Counted from the first letter of the stretch, positions 49,685 to 58,621 are shown. The stretch: 64,000 nt of DNA from Bradyrhizobium sp. AUGA SZCCT0283 (GCF_018130385.1 NZ_JAFCLU010000027.1:1-64000); one strand, 5' to 3'. Made by a program: numbers and translations. The notes: generated by a model not told the origin, from the sequence alone.

Positions 49685-50461
49685 GCCTATCCATCACCCT
49701 GATCGGCGGCCCCACGGCCCTGATCGAGATCGACGGCTTCCGTCTCCTCACTGATCCGACGTTCGACGAACCCGGCGCCTATCAACTGCCGCATGTGAAG
49801 CTCGAAAAGCTGGCCGGTCCCGCGCTCAGCGCGCATGATATCGGCGAGGTCGATGCCGTGCTGCTCAGCCATGACCAGCATTCAGACAATCTCGACAACT
49901 CCGGCCGTGATTTCCTCAAGTCCGCCAAGCGCGTGTTGACAACGGAAGCTGGCGCGAAGCGGCTCGGCGGCAAGGCGGAAGGCTTTGCGCCGTGGCAGGT
50001 CACTGAATTGACCGGCAGCAACGGTCATTCGCTCACCGTCACCGCGACGCCCGCGCGTCACGGGCCGGCCGGGATTGAACCGTTGTCGGGCGATGTCATC
50101 GGGTTCGTCGTTGCGTCGAACAAACCCGGCAGCCGTCCGGTCTATATCAGCGGCGACACTACCTGGTTCGACGGCGTCGCCGAGGTCGCGAAGCGATTCA
50201 AGGCGGGCGTGGTGCTGCCCTTCGCGGGCGCGGCGCAAACCCGCGGCCCCTTCCATCTCACCATGGACACCAATGACACGATCGAGACCGCGCGCCTTTG
50301 CCGATGCGGTGATCGTCCCGGTGCATACCGACGGTTGGGCACATTTCCGCCAGAGCACGAACGATCTGCGCGCCACCTTCGATACGCTGGGTTTTGGATC
50401 GCGGTTGCGCATCCTGGAGCCGGGCGTTGCGACCATCATCGAGCCGCTGCACGCCGCGTGA
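49681..50461 (+). pseudogene. MBL-fold hydrolase, apparent frameshift
   Basis: ATG 49681 overlaps the exporter stop. 'MSLSITLIGGPTALIEIDGFRLLTDPTFDEPGAYQLPHVKLEKLAGPAL' and 'VDAVLLSHDQHSDNLDNSGRDFL' (zinc motif SHDQHSDN, a UlaG-like DxHxDN) lead to 'ISGDTTWFDGVAEVAKRFKAG'. The frame then changes after 'NDTIETAR': the true C-terminus 'AFADAVIVPVHTDGWAHFRQSTNDLRATFDTLGF' continues in another frame to 50461. Restoring two bases in the GCGCGC run near 50290 would repair it, giving about 260 residues. It is a real mutation or an assembly error. Confidence 0.78.
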
Positions 50462-50560
50462 CGGTATCGACGGCGGCTTGTCTGCCGAGGCGTCCTCGGG
50501 CAAGGTTGCGGCCCGGAACCTGTTCCCGTCAGGTTCGTTGTTGCCGCGGCGGGACCGGGC

Positions 50561-51916
50561 ATGGCAGAGCACAACAAGTCGAATTCAAAGCATCACGCGA
50601 ACAAGCATCCCGGCCGTGACAAGCCGGCCGCGAAGGCCGAGCCGGCGCGGCCGTTTCGCTTCCGCGACGCGCTGGAGGGGCTCGGCCCCGGCCTGATCAC
50701 CGGCGCGTCCGACGACGATCCGTCGGGGATCGGCACCTACAGCCAGGCCGGCGCGCAGCTCGGTTACGGCATCGGCTGGACCATGCTGCTGACGTTTCCG
50801 CTGATGGCCGCGATCCAGGAAATTTCCGCCCGCGTCGGCCGCGTCACCGGGCACGGCATTTCAGGCAATGTCCGCCAGCACTATTCATCGGGATTGCTCA
50901 ATCTGGTGGTGACGCTGCTGTTCATCGCCAACACCATCAACATCGGCGCCGATCTCGGCGCCATGGCGGACGCCAGCAAACTGCTGATCGGCGGCCACAG
51001 CATCGTCTATGTGTTGCTGTTCGGCGTGATCTCGGTCGTGGCGCAGATCTTCCTTGACTACAAGCGCTACGTCTCGGTGCTGAAATGGCTGACGCTCAGC
51101 CTGTTCGCCTATGTCGCGGCGCTCGCCTTTGCAAAAGTATCGTGGGGCGAAGCGCTGGCCGGCATTCTCGTCCCGCGCCTGACCTGGAGCCTCGACTATT
51201 TCACCACCATCGTCGCGATCCTCGGCACCACGATCTCGCCATATCTGTTCTTCTGGCAGGCCTCGCAGGAAGCCGAGGACCAGCGCGTCGATGCCACCAA
51301 GCGTCCCTTGATCGAAAAGCACTACGGTGCACGCGCGGAATTTTCTCGCATCCGCGCCGACACCATCATCGGCATGGCGTTTTCCAATTTGATCGCGCTG
51401 TCGATCATCGTGACCGCCGCGGCGACGCTGCACGCGGCCGGTAAGACCGATATCCAGACCTCGGCGGAGGCGGCCGAAGCGCTGCGTCCGATCGCGGGCG
51501 CCTTCGCGGAAGTGATTTTTGCGCTCGGCATCGTCGGCACCGGGCTGCTGGCGATTCCCGTGCTCACCGGCGCCACGGCGTATGCCGTCGGCGAGGGGCG
51601 GCGCTGGCCGGTCGGGCTCGCGCGCAAGCCGAAGGAGGCTGCCGCCTTCTACGCCGTGCTGGCGCTGTCGGCCGGCATCGGCATCGCGCTGAACTTTACG
51701 CCGATCAATCCGATCTCGGCACTGTACTGGAGCGCCGTCATCAACGGCGTCCTCGCCGTGCCCGTGATGGTGCTGCTGATGTTCATGGCGCGGCGCAGGG
51801 ATGTGATGGGCACCTTCGTCGTCAAAGGTCCGCTCTTTTGGCTGGGCTGGCTGTCGACATCCGCGATGGTGCTCAGCGTGCTCGCAATGGGCATGGGGTT
51901 CTTTGCCGGGAACTGA
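50561..51916 (+). CDS. Nramp-family transporter, atypical metal site
   Basis: 451 residues with 11 or so helices after a 30-residue basic tail. The TM1 motif, DPGN in Mn/Fe Nramps, is Asp53-Pro-Ser-Gly56 ('ASDDDPSGIGTYSQAGAQ'). The TM6 motif, MPH in classic members, is Ser226-Pro-Tyr228 ('LGTTISPYLFFWQAS'). So both the Asn and the Met that select soft divalent ions are gone while the Asp stays. This pattern is described for Nramp-related Mg2+ carriers (NRMT) and others. Metal specificity is therefore not Mn2+ by default. Monocistronic, 100 bases after the MBL gene. Confidence 0.88.
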   Translation: MAEHNKSNSKHHANKHPGRDKPAAKAEPARPFRFRDALEGLGPGLITGASDDDPSGIGTYSQAGAQLGYGIGWTMLLTFPLMAAIQEISARVGRVTGHGISGNVRQHYSSGLLNLVVTLLFIANTINIGADLGAMADASKLLIGGHSIVYVLLFGVISVVAQIFLDYKRYVSVLKWLTLSLFAYVAALAFAKVSWGEALAGILVPRLTWSLDYFTTIVAILGTTISPYLFFWQASQEAEDQRVDATKRPLIEKHYGARAEFSRIRADTIIGMAFSNLIALSIIVTAAATLHAAGKTDIQTSAEAAEALRPIAGAFAEVIFALGIVGTGLLAIPVLTGATAYAVGEGRRWPVGLARKPKEAAAFYAVLALSAGIGIALNFTPINPISALYWSAVINGVLAVPVMVLLMFMARRRDVMGTFVVKGPLFWLGWLSTSAMVLSVLAMGMGFFAGN

Positions 51917-51946
51917 ACAGCACCGGCTTCTCTCCAGGCACACGGC

Positions 51947-52789
51947 TCAGATGCCGGGTGGTCCGAACAGCGCGCGAAACTTTGCCCGAGCGCCCGCGGC
52001 GTTTCGGACGTCGTGGAGCATCGCGATCCATTCGCCGAGCGCGATGCGTACCGGGTTGAAGGACCGCTTGCCGCCGACCAGGCCGTATCGGAGCGGCTCG
52101 TCAGCCGGCGCCTGCGCGAACGTGACGAACAGGCGATCGAATATGATCAGTATGCCGCCGTAATTCTTGTCGAGGCAGGGCTCGTTCGAGGCGTGATGCA
52201 CGCGATGGTGTGCCGACGTGTTGAGCACGAACTCGAGCGGACCCAGCCGCGGCGCGAGTTCGGTGTGAATGAAGAATTGATAGGTCAGGTTGATGCCGAG
52301 CATCGTGACGACGGCGAAAGGATGAAATCCGATCCAGACCAGCGGCAGGAAGAACAGGAAGTTGCCGGAAATGTTGCCGGTCCAGCCTAATCGGATGGCG
52401 GCCGTCAGGTTGAATTTGGTCGGCGAATGATGAACCCGATGCGTCGCCCACATCCAGCGAATCCGGTGAGAGGCGCGATGCTGCCAGTAATAGAAGAACT
52501 CGCTGCCGAGAAACAGTCCGAGCAGGGCCGGTGCGCTTGTCGCGGAGAAGTCGAACAGACGGTGCTGATAGACGTACGCGAATGGTATGGCGACGATGCC
52601 GGCCTCGATGAGGCGGACGAGGTTCTGCACGACCGCGACGCCCAGCGTCGCGGCGCTCTCCCGCCAATCATGCGTCTGGCGATGCGCGAGGCGGCTGATC
52701 CCATACTCCAGCGCCATCAAACCGAGCGCTGTCACCAGGATCAAGCCGCGGAAGTAGGGGCTGGGGAATAACGGCTCCATGGTGTCCAC
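51947..52789 (-). CDS. Sterol desaturase/fatty acid hydroxylase family protein
   Basis: 280 residues, about four membrane helices. The di-iron histidine boxes are complete: 'HRASHR' (HxxxH), 'HRVHHSP' (HxxHH), 'HTE', and 'HHRVHHASNE' (HHxxHH). Members hydroxylate or desaturate membrane lipids; in bacteria many act on hopanoids, carotenoids or fatty acids. Start either GTG 52789 or ATG 52780. It follows the Cys-rich secreted protein gene by six bases on the same strand, divergent from the two-component system at 53603, and may be part of its regulon. Confidence 0.92.
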   Translation of the reverse strand: MDTMEPLFPSPYFRGLILVTALGLMALEYGISRLAHRQTHDWRESAATLGVAVVQNLVRLIEAGIVAIPFAYVYQHRLFDFSATSAPALLGLFLGSEFFYYWQHRASHRIRWMWATHRVHHSPTKFNLTAAIRLGWTGNISGNFLFFLPLVWIGFHPFAVVTMLGINLTYQFFIHTELAPRLGPLEFVLNTSAHHRVHHASNEPCLDKNYGGILIIFDRLFVTFAQAPADEPLRYGLVGGKRSFNPVRIALGEWIAMLHDVRNAAGARAKFRALFGPPGI

Positions 52790-52795
52790 GCTCTG

Positions 52796-53110
52796 CTACT
52801 TCGGCGCCACGCCGGCAGCGGCCGCGCTGTCTCTGAGCGATTGGGCGCGCGGCATGGCCTGTCCGCAGGCGGCGCTGAGCTGGTTCGCGTGGTTCTGGAG
52901 ACAGGCAAGCACCCGTCCGCCGCCGGGCTGCACACCGGCGCACAGCCGGTCGTAATCGCCGCGGCAAACCTGCATCAGCGCGATCGCTTCGCCGCGCAGT
53001 TGCGGCGATACCTGCGCCTGCGCTGAAGAAGCCACGGGGAGCGCGGCTGATACAGAAGCCAAGCCGGCCAGCGCGAGAGCCGGTATCGAAGAAACGGAAA
53101 ACCTGGGCAT
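52796..53110 (-). CDS. Secreted Cys-rich-repeat protein
   Basis: 104 residues. A signal peptide ends near 'SSAQA' (residue 32). The mature part has a single cysteine-rich repeat with four Cys ('LMQVCRGDYDRLCAGVQPGGGRVLACLQNHANQLSAACGQAM'), the pattern seen in Golgi GLG1-like and bacterial 'cysteine rich repeat' proteins. Function unknown. It is six bases upstream of the sterol desaturase-like gene on the minus strand. Confidence 0.85.
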   Translation of the reverse strand: MPRFSVSSIPALALAGLASVSAALPVASSAQAQVSPQLRGEAIALMQVCRGDYDRLCAGVQPGGGRVLACLQNHANQLSAACGQAMPRAQSLRDSAAAAGVAPK

Positions 53111-53191
53111 GGTGATCTCCTGACAGTAAAGGGGGATAGCCGAGATGCGATCGCCCGAGGCAACCGGGGCTTCGAGCGATCGCAGTCGCCG

Positions 53192-53416
53192 TCAATAGCG
53201 GGAGACCGTGCCCTGGCGGGTGTAGGTGTTGCCGGCCGGGCCGGTGCGGGTCACGGAGCGCGAGCAGGAGCCGTTGGCGCATGACCCGGTGGCCTGCACG
53301 CTCGATGTCCCGCGCGGCCCGGTGGAGGTCGCGGAACGGGTCCAGGCGCTGGCGTCGGCGGCGGCAGCGATCGAAAGGGCGCCGGCAAGCGTGGACAGGG
53401 CGATGAGTTTCTTCAT
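53192..53416 (-). CDS. Small secreted protein, unknown
   Basis: 74 residues. A signal peptide ends near 'DASA' (residue 24). The mature part repeats 'TRSATSTGPRGTSSVQATGSCANGSCSRSVTRTGPAGNTYTRQGTVSRY', two T-x-T-G-P-x-G units with a short Cys loop between. I recall similar short 'RTGP.G' repeat proteins in Bradyrhizobium without a function. AAGGAGAC precedes the ATG. It is the first gene left of the response-regulator promoter region, 81 bases before the Cys-rich gene on the same strand. Confidence 0.75.
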   Translation of the reverse strand: MKKLIALSTLAGALSIAAAADASAWTRSATSTGPRGTSSVQATGSCANGSCSRSVTRTGPAGNTYTRQGTVSRY

Positions 53417-53536
53417 GGTCGCGGTCTCCTTGATGGGTGAAGGCTGCCGTTGCGGTAGCCATGCGAGGAGACTGGAGGCGCCGTGTCAGCCCGATATTGC
53501 TGCGGCGAAACGGCTGATATCGTTTTGTCGATGGAA

Positions 53537-53553
53537 TGTAACAGTGTGTAACA
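53537..53553. promoter_or_regulatory. Tandem TGTAACA direct repeat, candidate OmpR-type operator
   Basis: TGTAACA-GTG-TGTAACA: two identical heptamers with a ten-base period, as OmpR/PhoB-type response regulators bind. It lies in the divergent promoter region, 50 bases before the response-regulator gene and 120 bases before the small secreted gene. Confidence 0.6.
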
Positions 53554-53602
53554 ACGGCGCCTCCGGCCTTGCACGGCGCGCGACCTTGTCCAGAATACGG
53601 CC

Positions 53603-54325
53603 ATGACTGTGCCCCTGGCCTCGCTCCTGATCGTGGAAGACGACCCCGAAATCAGCCGGCTGCTTGCCGACTTTCTGCAGCGGGAGGGATTTGAAGTCGA
53701 ATGTGCCGACAGCGGCAAGGCGATGGAAGCCGTGCTGCAGCGGATGCGCCCGGATCTGCTGGTGCTGGATCTGATGCTGCCGGGCGAGGACGGGCTTTCG
53801 ATCTGCCGGCGGCTGCGCGCCGACGACAATATCCCCATCCTGATGCTGACGGCGAAGAGCGACGAGATCGATCGCGTGGTCGGTCTTGAAATGGGTGCCG
53901 ACGATTATCTGACCAAGCCGTTCGCGCCGCGTGAACTGCTGGCGCGGGTCCGCGCCATCCTTCGCCGCGTCAAGGCGGCGCCGGCAAAACTCCCGGTACG
54001 GCGCTACGCGTTCGACCGGTTCGTGATCGATCTCGATTCGCGCAGCATCCAGTTCGGCGATGCTGGCGACGACTCGCTGCAGCTGACCAGCGCGGAATTC
54101 GACCTGCTCGGCTGCTTCGTGCAGCGGCCGCGCCGGGTGCTGACGCGTGACCAGATCCTCGACTGGACCCGTGGACGCTCGGCCGAACCGTTCGACCGCA
54201 CCGTCGACATGCTGATCTCGCGGCTGCGCAAGAAGCTCGATGCCGCGAGCCCGGGCTCCGGCCTGATCACGACGGTGCGCAACGGCGGCTATCTGTTCAC
54301 GCCGTCCGTGAAACAGGTGTCGTGA
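53603..54325 (+). CDS. OmpR-family response regulator
   Basis: 240 residues. Receiver domain 'LLIVEDDPEISRLLADFLQREGFEVECADSGKAMEAVLQRMRPDLLVLDLMLPGEDGLSICRRL' (acidic pair 12-13, phospho-acceptor Asp about 55, Lys in 'YLTKPF' about 105). C-terminal winged-helix 'SLQLTSAEFDLLGCFVQRPRRVLTRDQILDWTRGRSAEPFDRTVDMLISRLRKKL'. Its stop overlaps the histidine kinase start (ATGA-type), so the two form a cognate pair. Targets likely include the divergent secreted-protein genes through the TGTAACA repeats. Confidence 0.95.
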   Translation: MTVPLASLLIVEDDPEISRLLADFLQREGFEVECADSGKAMEAVLQRMRPDLLVLDLMLPGEDGLSICRRLRADDNIPILMLTAKSDEIDRVVGLEMGADDYLTKPFAPRELLARVRAILRRVKAAPAKLPVRRYAFDRFVIDLDSRSIQFGDAGDDSLQLTSAEFDLLGCFVQRPRRVLTRDQILDWTRGRSAEPFDRTVDMLISRLRKKLDAASPGSGLITTVRNGGYLFTPSVKQVS

Positions 54326-55686
54326 TGCTGCGCGTGACGCTGGCGACCCGCCTTGCGCTGATCGTGATCGTCGCGTTTTCGGCGATCAGCATCACCATCA
54401 TCGCGGTGTTCTATCGAACGTCGGTCCGGGAAAACGAGCTGGCGCGCCCTTCGCCGGGCCGGTTGGCGGCCATTGCGGAAATGGTCGAGCGGTCCGATCC
54501 GCGCATGCGCAGCGTGCTTCTTGAGGCCGCCTCATCGCCGCAATTCGTGGTCCGCGTCGAGGCCGCAGGCGCAACGCCGGCTCTGCCGCCGCGCGTCCTG
54601 CGAAATCAGCAAGCCAGGCTGGACGAGATGTATTCCTCCGCGCTCCCCGGCCGTGATGTCACGGTTGCGCCGACAACCGCTGCGACCCACGACCGATGGT
54701 TTCCGCGGCTGGCGCGAGCGATGTCGAACGCGGTTGAGTTCAGGATCGGGCTGAATAACGGGGAAACGCTGGTTGTCGACGCAACGACCCGCTTGCCGGT
54801 GACGCCGTTCGGTCTGCCGGTCGGTCTCGGTGCCGGATTGTTCGGCACCATCGTGGCGCTACTGGCCTTGCTGGTCATGCAGCGCGAAACCCGGCCGCTG
54901 GCACAGCTTGCCGCCGCCGTCGACCGGGTCGATTTGTCGACCGATCCGCCGCCGCTGCCCGAGGCGCGCCGCAGCGCGCCGGAAATTCGCGCGGTCATCG
55001 CCGCATTCAACCGCCTGCAGACGCGGCTGAGCGAGATGATGCGGTCGCGCATGACCCTGATCGGCGGCATCGCCCATGACGTCAGGACGTTTGCGACGCG
55101 GCTGCGGCTGCGCGTCGAGAAGATCCCTGACGCGGCCGAACAGCAGCGCGCCATTGCCGACATCGACGACATGATCCGCCTGCTCGACGACGCGCTGCTG
55201 TCGAGCCGCGTCGGCGCCGGGCAGCTCTCCCAGGAGATGGTGGACTTCGCGGCGTTGGTGCGCATGGAAACCGATGACCGCCGCGCTCAGGGAAGTCACG
55301 TCGAACTCTCGGCAGATGAGGCCACGCGCGGTGTCATTGTGCTCGGCGACCGTCTGGCGCTCCGGCGCATCGTCGCCAACATCGTCGACAACGCCATCAA
55401 ATACGGTCGCGTTGCCCGCCTGCGGCTGCAACTGGAAAATCCCGCCATCGTCCTGACCGTCGATGACGAAGGGCCGGGGATTCCTCCGGACCGGCGTCAG
55501 GCCATGCTGGAGCCGTTCAATCGGCTTGAGACGTCGCGCAATCGCGCAACCGGCGGCGCGGGGCTCGGACTAGCGGTCGCGCGCAGCCTGGTGGAAGCGC
55601 ATGATGGAACGATCGGCCTGGCGGCGGCGCCGGGCGGCGGCACGCGCGTGCGCATCGGATTGCCGGTGTTCCGTCCCGACGCTTGA
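54322..55686 (+). CDS. Sensor histidine kinase
   Basis: 454 residues. TM1 'LATRLALIVIVAFSAISITIIAVFY' (4-29), periplasmic sensor of about 140 residues without a recognised domain, TM2 near 'VGLGAGLFGTIVALLALLVM' (about 172-191), HAMP, H-box 'IGGIAHDVRTFATRLRLRVE' (phospho-His about 252), N box 'RRIVANIVDNAIKYG', G1 'DDEGPGIPPDRRQ', G2 'GGAGLGLAVARSLVEAHDG'. It is an EnvZ/RstB-type architecture. It overlaps the response regulator by four bases. The signal is unknown. Confidence 0.94.
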   Translation: MMLRVTLATRLALIVIVAFSAISITIIAVFYRTSVRENELARPSPGRLAAIAEMVERSDPRMRSVLLEAASSPQFVVRVEAAGATPALPPRVLRNQQARLDEMYSSALPGRDVTVAPTTAATHDRWFPRLARAMSNAVEFRIGLNNGETLVVDATTRLPVTPFGLPVGLGAGLFGTIVALLALLVMQRETRPLAQLAAAVDRVDLSTDPPPLPEARRSAPEIRAVIAAFNRLQTRLSEMMRSRMTLIGGIAHDVRTFATRLRLRVEKIPDAAEQQRAIADIDDMIRLLDDALLSSRVGAGQLSQEMVDFAALVRMETDDRRAQGSHVELSADEATRGVIVLGDRLALRRIVANIVDNAIKYGRVARLRLQLENPAIVLTVDDEGPGIPPDRRQAMLEPFNRLETSRNRATGGAGLGLAVARSLVEAHDGTIGLAAAPGGGTRVRIGLPVFRPDA

Positions 55687-55710
55687 CGATGGGTTTTTTG
55701 AGCGGAGTGC

Positions 55711-56505
55711 TCAATCCTTCCGGAACACGATCGAGGCCATCCAGCCGGTCATCAGCGCCATGAAGGCGGTGATCAGCCCGTAGACGAAGCCGTGCTGCTG
55801 CGCCGTGGTGGCGACGAACTGCTCGAAGCCGACCTTGACGATTTCGAACGCGGTGTCGGTCTTGGCCACCAGCGCGCCGTCGGCGAACAGCTTGATCTCG
55901 ACGTTATAGAGACCGATCGGCACCTCCGCGGGCAGGGGAATGCCGGTGCGAAACAGCGTCGGCGTCAGGAACGTCACCGCCGAGGTCTCCTCGCGATAGA
56001 GGCCGTGCTGCCGGCGCAGCCGCACGAAGGCGCTGCGGAACACGTCGTCCGGCACCACGTCGGCATAATCGCCGCTGACGCGCTGGGTCAGCAATACGTT
56101 GTTCAGCCCGATCTGCTGCCGCCGCTGCACCTCGGGCGAGGCGATGGCGTCGAACGGCCGGTTGGAGAACAGCGCCAGGTAGCTCGGCACTTTCAGGAAC
56201 TGCCGGGAGTCGGTGTTGATCCAGATCCCGAACCGGCGCTCCTTGCGGCGGGTGACCATGTCGGCGCGCGGGCCGGCAACCGTCACCACCAGATCGTAAG
56301 TGCGATTGGCCGGCGTGGTGGCGTCCTTCTCCACCGAGCCGAACAGCACGAGCTCCTCGCCGGAGTAATTCGGCGTCACGGTGACGCGGTGGTTCGACAC
56401 CGACACGATCAGCCGCTCGGCCCATGCGGGCGAGGCCGCGAGCGCCATTCCCAGGAGCAAGCTGAGCAGCAGCCCGACCAGCGTGAGCGCGAGGCGCGCG
56501 ATCAT
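55711..56505 (-). CDS. TIGR02186-type membrane-anchored periplasmic protein
   Basis: 264 residues from ATG 56505, which overlaps the TauE-like stop by four bases. N-terminal signal ('RLALTLVGLLLSLLLGMALAASPAWA'), then 'ERLIVSVSNHRVTVTPNYSGEELVLFGSVEKDATTPANRTYDLVVTVAGPRADMVTRRKERRFGIWINTDSRQFLKVPSYLALFSNRP', a periplasmic beta-rich domain, and a C-terminal helix 'FVYGLITAFMALMTGWMASIVF'. I recognise this as the TIGR02186 family of alphaproteobacteria, regularly next to TauE/SafE exporters. It may be an accessory subunit for sulfur compound export. Confidence 0.87.
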   Translation of the reverse strand: MIARLALTLVGLLLSLLLGMALAASPAWAERLIVSVSNHRVTVTPNYSGEELVLFGSVEKDATTPANRTYDLVVTVAGPRADMVTRRKERRFGIWINTDSRQFLKVPSYLALFSNRPFDAIASPEVQRRQQIGLNNVLLTQRVSGDYADVVPDDVFRSAFVRLRRQHGLYREETSAVTFLTPTLFRTGIPLPAEVPIGLYNVEIKLFADGALVAKTDTAFEIVKVGFEQFVATTAQQHGFVYGLITAFMALMTGWMASIVFRKD

Positions 56506-57485
56506 CCGGTCACCCCGGTTTCGCGGATGGTGAAGAGATCCTCGGGCCGGATCACCAGTTCGACCGCAAACCGGACGCCGACGGCCAGCACCAACAGCCC
56601 GAGCAGCAGCCGCAGATGTTCGCCGCGGATTTTCTGCCCGGCGCGCGCGCCGAACTGCGCGCCGGTGACGCCGCCGACCATCAGAATCAGCGCCAGCACG
56701 GCATCGACCAGATGATTGGTGATGGCGTGCAGCATGGTGGCGAACACCATCGTGACCAGCGTGAGCACCATTGAGGTGCCGATCACGGTCGAGGTCGGCA
56801 CCCGCAGCACGTAGATCAACAGCGGCACCAGGATGAAGCCGCCGCCGATACCCATCACGGCGCCGATGAAGCCGATGACCAGGCCGATCACCACGACGGG
56901 AATCACGGAAAGATAGATCTTCGAGCGCTTGAAGCGCATCTTCAGCGGCAAGCCATGGATCCAGACGTGGCTGCCCGGGCGGCGCGTGGTGACCGGACCG
57001 CCGCGGCGGGCCCGCAACAGCGCCCGCAGGCCCTCCCAGAACATCAGGCCGCCGACGGTGGTCAGCAGGATCACGTAGGACATCGCGATCATCAGATCGA
57101 GCTGACCCAGCGAGCGCAGCAGCGTGAAGGTCCAGACCCCGAGCGCCGTGCCCATACTGCCGCCGGTCAACAGCACCGCCGCCAGCAGTGGGTCGATGGC
57201 GCGCCGTCGCCAATAGGAGATCGCGCCGGAAAACGAGGAGGCGGCGATGTGGCTGGCGACGGAGGCGACCGCGACCGCGGGCGCGATGCCGACGAAGATC
57301 AACAGTGGCGTCATCAGGAAGCCGCCGCCGATCCCGAACATGCCGGACACGAACCCAACCGCCGCGCCCATCGCCAGGATGAGGAAAACATTGACTGGAA
57401 TGTCGGCGATCGGGAGGTAGAGCTGCACGCGCGTCTGCTTTTGTAGCTTTGCCGCAAGAGACGGCCGGGAGGCCGCTGAGGGCAT
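56502..57485 (-). CDS. TauE/SafE (TSUP) family exporter
   Basis: 327 residues from ATG 57485; GTG 57428 ('VQLYLPIADIPVN') is a strong alternative and a longer start at 57569 also exists, none with a clear ribosome site. Eight or more helices in two repeats, each with the TSUP glycine motif: 'AAVGFVSGMFGIGGGFLMTPLLIF' and 'VIGFIGAVMGIGGGFILVPLLIY'. The family exports sulfite, sulfoacetate or related sulfonates. It is translationally coupled to a TIGR02186-type partner. Confidence 0.9.
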   Translation of the reverse strand: MPSAASRPSLAAKLQKQTRVQLYLPIADIPVNVFLILAMGAAVGFVSGMFGIGGGFLMTPLLIFVGIAPAVAVASVASHIAASSFSGAISYWRRRAIDPLLAAVLLTGGSMGTALGVWTFTLLRSLGQLDLMIAMSYVILLTTVGGLMFWEGLRALLRARRGGPVTTRRPGSHVWIHGLPLKMRFKRSKIYLSVIPVVVIGLVIGFIGAVMGIGGGFILVPLLIYVLRVPTSTVIGTSMVLTLVTMVFATMLHAITNHLVDAVLALILMVGGVTGAQFGARAGQKIRGEHLRLLLGLLVLAVGVRFAVELVIRPEDLFTIRETGVTG

Positions 57486-57708
57486 GGTTTCTGTTGTATT
57501 TGCCGGCAGTGGGATCCGGTTCGCGCATGCACCTTTGCGTGCGCAGGGCCGGTTCCCGCGCCTTTGCATAACTGAATTCGGGGGGATGAGGGACTAAAAA
57601 TGCCCGGGAAGGCAAATTTTTGCCTGATATGGCCGCGCGTTCATCAGGACATTGAAACGCTGTGACAAATCCGCGGGGCGCGCGCGCAGGTCGGTTGGTG
57701 GGGCTGGC

Positions 57709-58512
57709 TCAGGGCTTTCCGAGCGGGTCGGTGACGAGGTTCATCGCCAGCGCCTGTTTGGGGCTGAGCCAGCGAATGTCCCGGGTCTCGGACATCGCCT
57801 CCACGATTGTCGACGAGACCCCCATTTTGGTCATGTAGCCCAGCACGGCGCCGGCAATCCGCTGCGCCTCGGCGACGGGGTCGTTCACGGGCCGGGTTGT
57901 GACAAACCGATGAACGCCCAATGCCGAGCCCAATACGCCGAAGCGGGTCTTGCCTCCGGCATAGACGAGCACGCAGGCGCTGGCGCAATAGCCCGGCTTG
58001 ACGCGGCCGGAGGCGTCGGCGCTGCCGACCGCGGTCGCGAGCGAGCGCTGTCGCACGATCTCGCCCATGATCGTGGCCTGGTTCAGATCGCCGCCGGGAG
58101 AGGCCAGCAGGACGATGTCGCCCGCTGCGAGATTGGCCTGGTCCAGCCTGCCGCGAAACCAGTTCGCGGCGGCAGGGCCGATCGTCCCGCTGACGAACAG
58201 CGCCCGCCGGCCCTGGCTCGAACCATCAAGATGGAGCGTGTCGATCACCTGCGATGTCAGGCTGGGCGAGACGTACTGGTCCTTCCAGTAGTCCCAGGCC
58301 TCCGGCTGCGACAGGTCCCGGTAGGCGCGAATAACGACGCCGGAAACCAGCAGGATGAAGATGGCGACCGACCAGAAATGCCGTTTGCGCCGGGGCGGCT
58401 GCACCGGCGGCGCCGGGGCCTGACCGGCCGGTATGCGCGGCGGGGCGACCGCAGGGCCGGTCGGCGACCTGCGGAAGCGATTTTCCCCGCTTTGGTTGTC
58501 TTCGGTCGACAA
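57709..58512 (-). CDS. Membrane-anchored ClpP-like protein with CASAC motif
   Basis: 267 residues from a TTG at 58512 (GAGGA six bases upstream; no ATG fits). Proline-rich cytosolic tail, one helix 'FWSVAIFILLVSGVVIRAY' (46-64), then a periplasmic ClpP/SppA-like domain: 'FVSGTIGPAAANWFRGRLDQ', oxyanion-loop-like 'LLASPGGDLNQATIMGEIVRQ', nucleophile 'GYCASACVLVYAGG' (Ser178), 'LGVHRF' (His201). The Ser-His spacing (23) and SPGGD loop support a peptidase. The CASAC pair may form a disulfide. Lone gene between the TSUP operon and the PodJ-like gene. See also 27308-27778. Confidence 0.82.
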   Translation of the reverse strand: MSTEDNQSGENRFRRSPTGPAVAPPRIPAGQAPAPPVQPPRRKRHFWSVAIFILLVSGVVIRAYRDLSQPEAWDYWKDQYVSPSLTSQVIDTLHLDGSSQGRRALFVSGTIGPAAANWFRGRLDQANLAAGDIVLLASPGGDLNQATIMGEIVRQRSLATAVGSADASGRVKPGYCASACVLVYAGGKTRFGVLGSALGVHRFVTTRPVNDPVAEAQRIAGAVLGYMTKMGVSSTIVEAMSETRDIRWLSPKQALAMNLVTDPLGKP

Positions 58513-58621
58513 TCGGTCCTCGTTGCATGCCGACCCGCAGGATCGGGCCAGCCCGAAGCATTATACGAATTTATGGCCGAGGATATGGCGGCGATGCCGG
58601 CGGCATTGCGACCCGTTTTTC

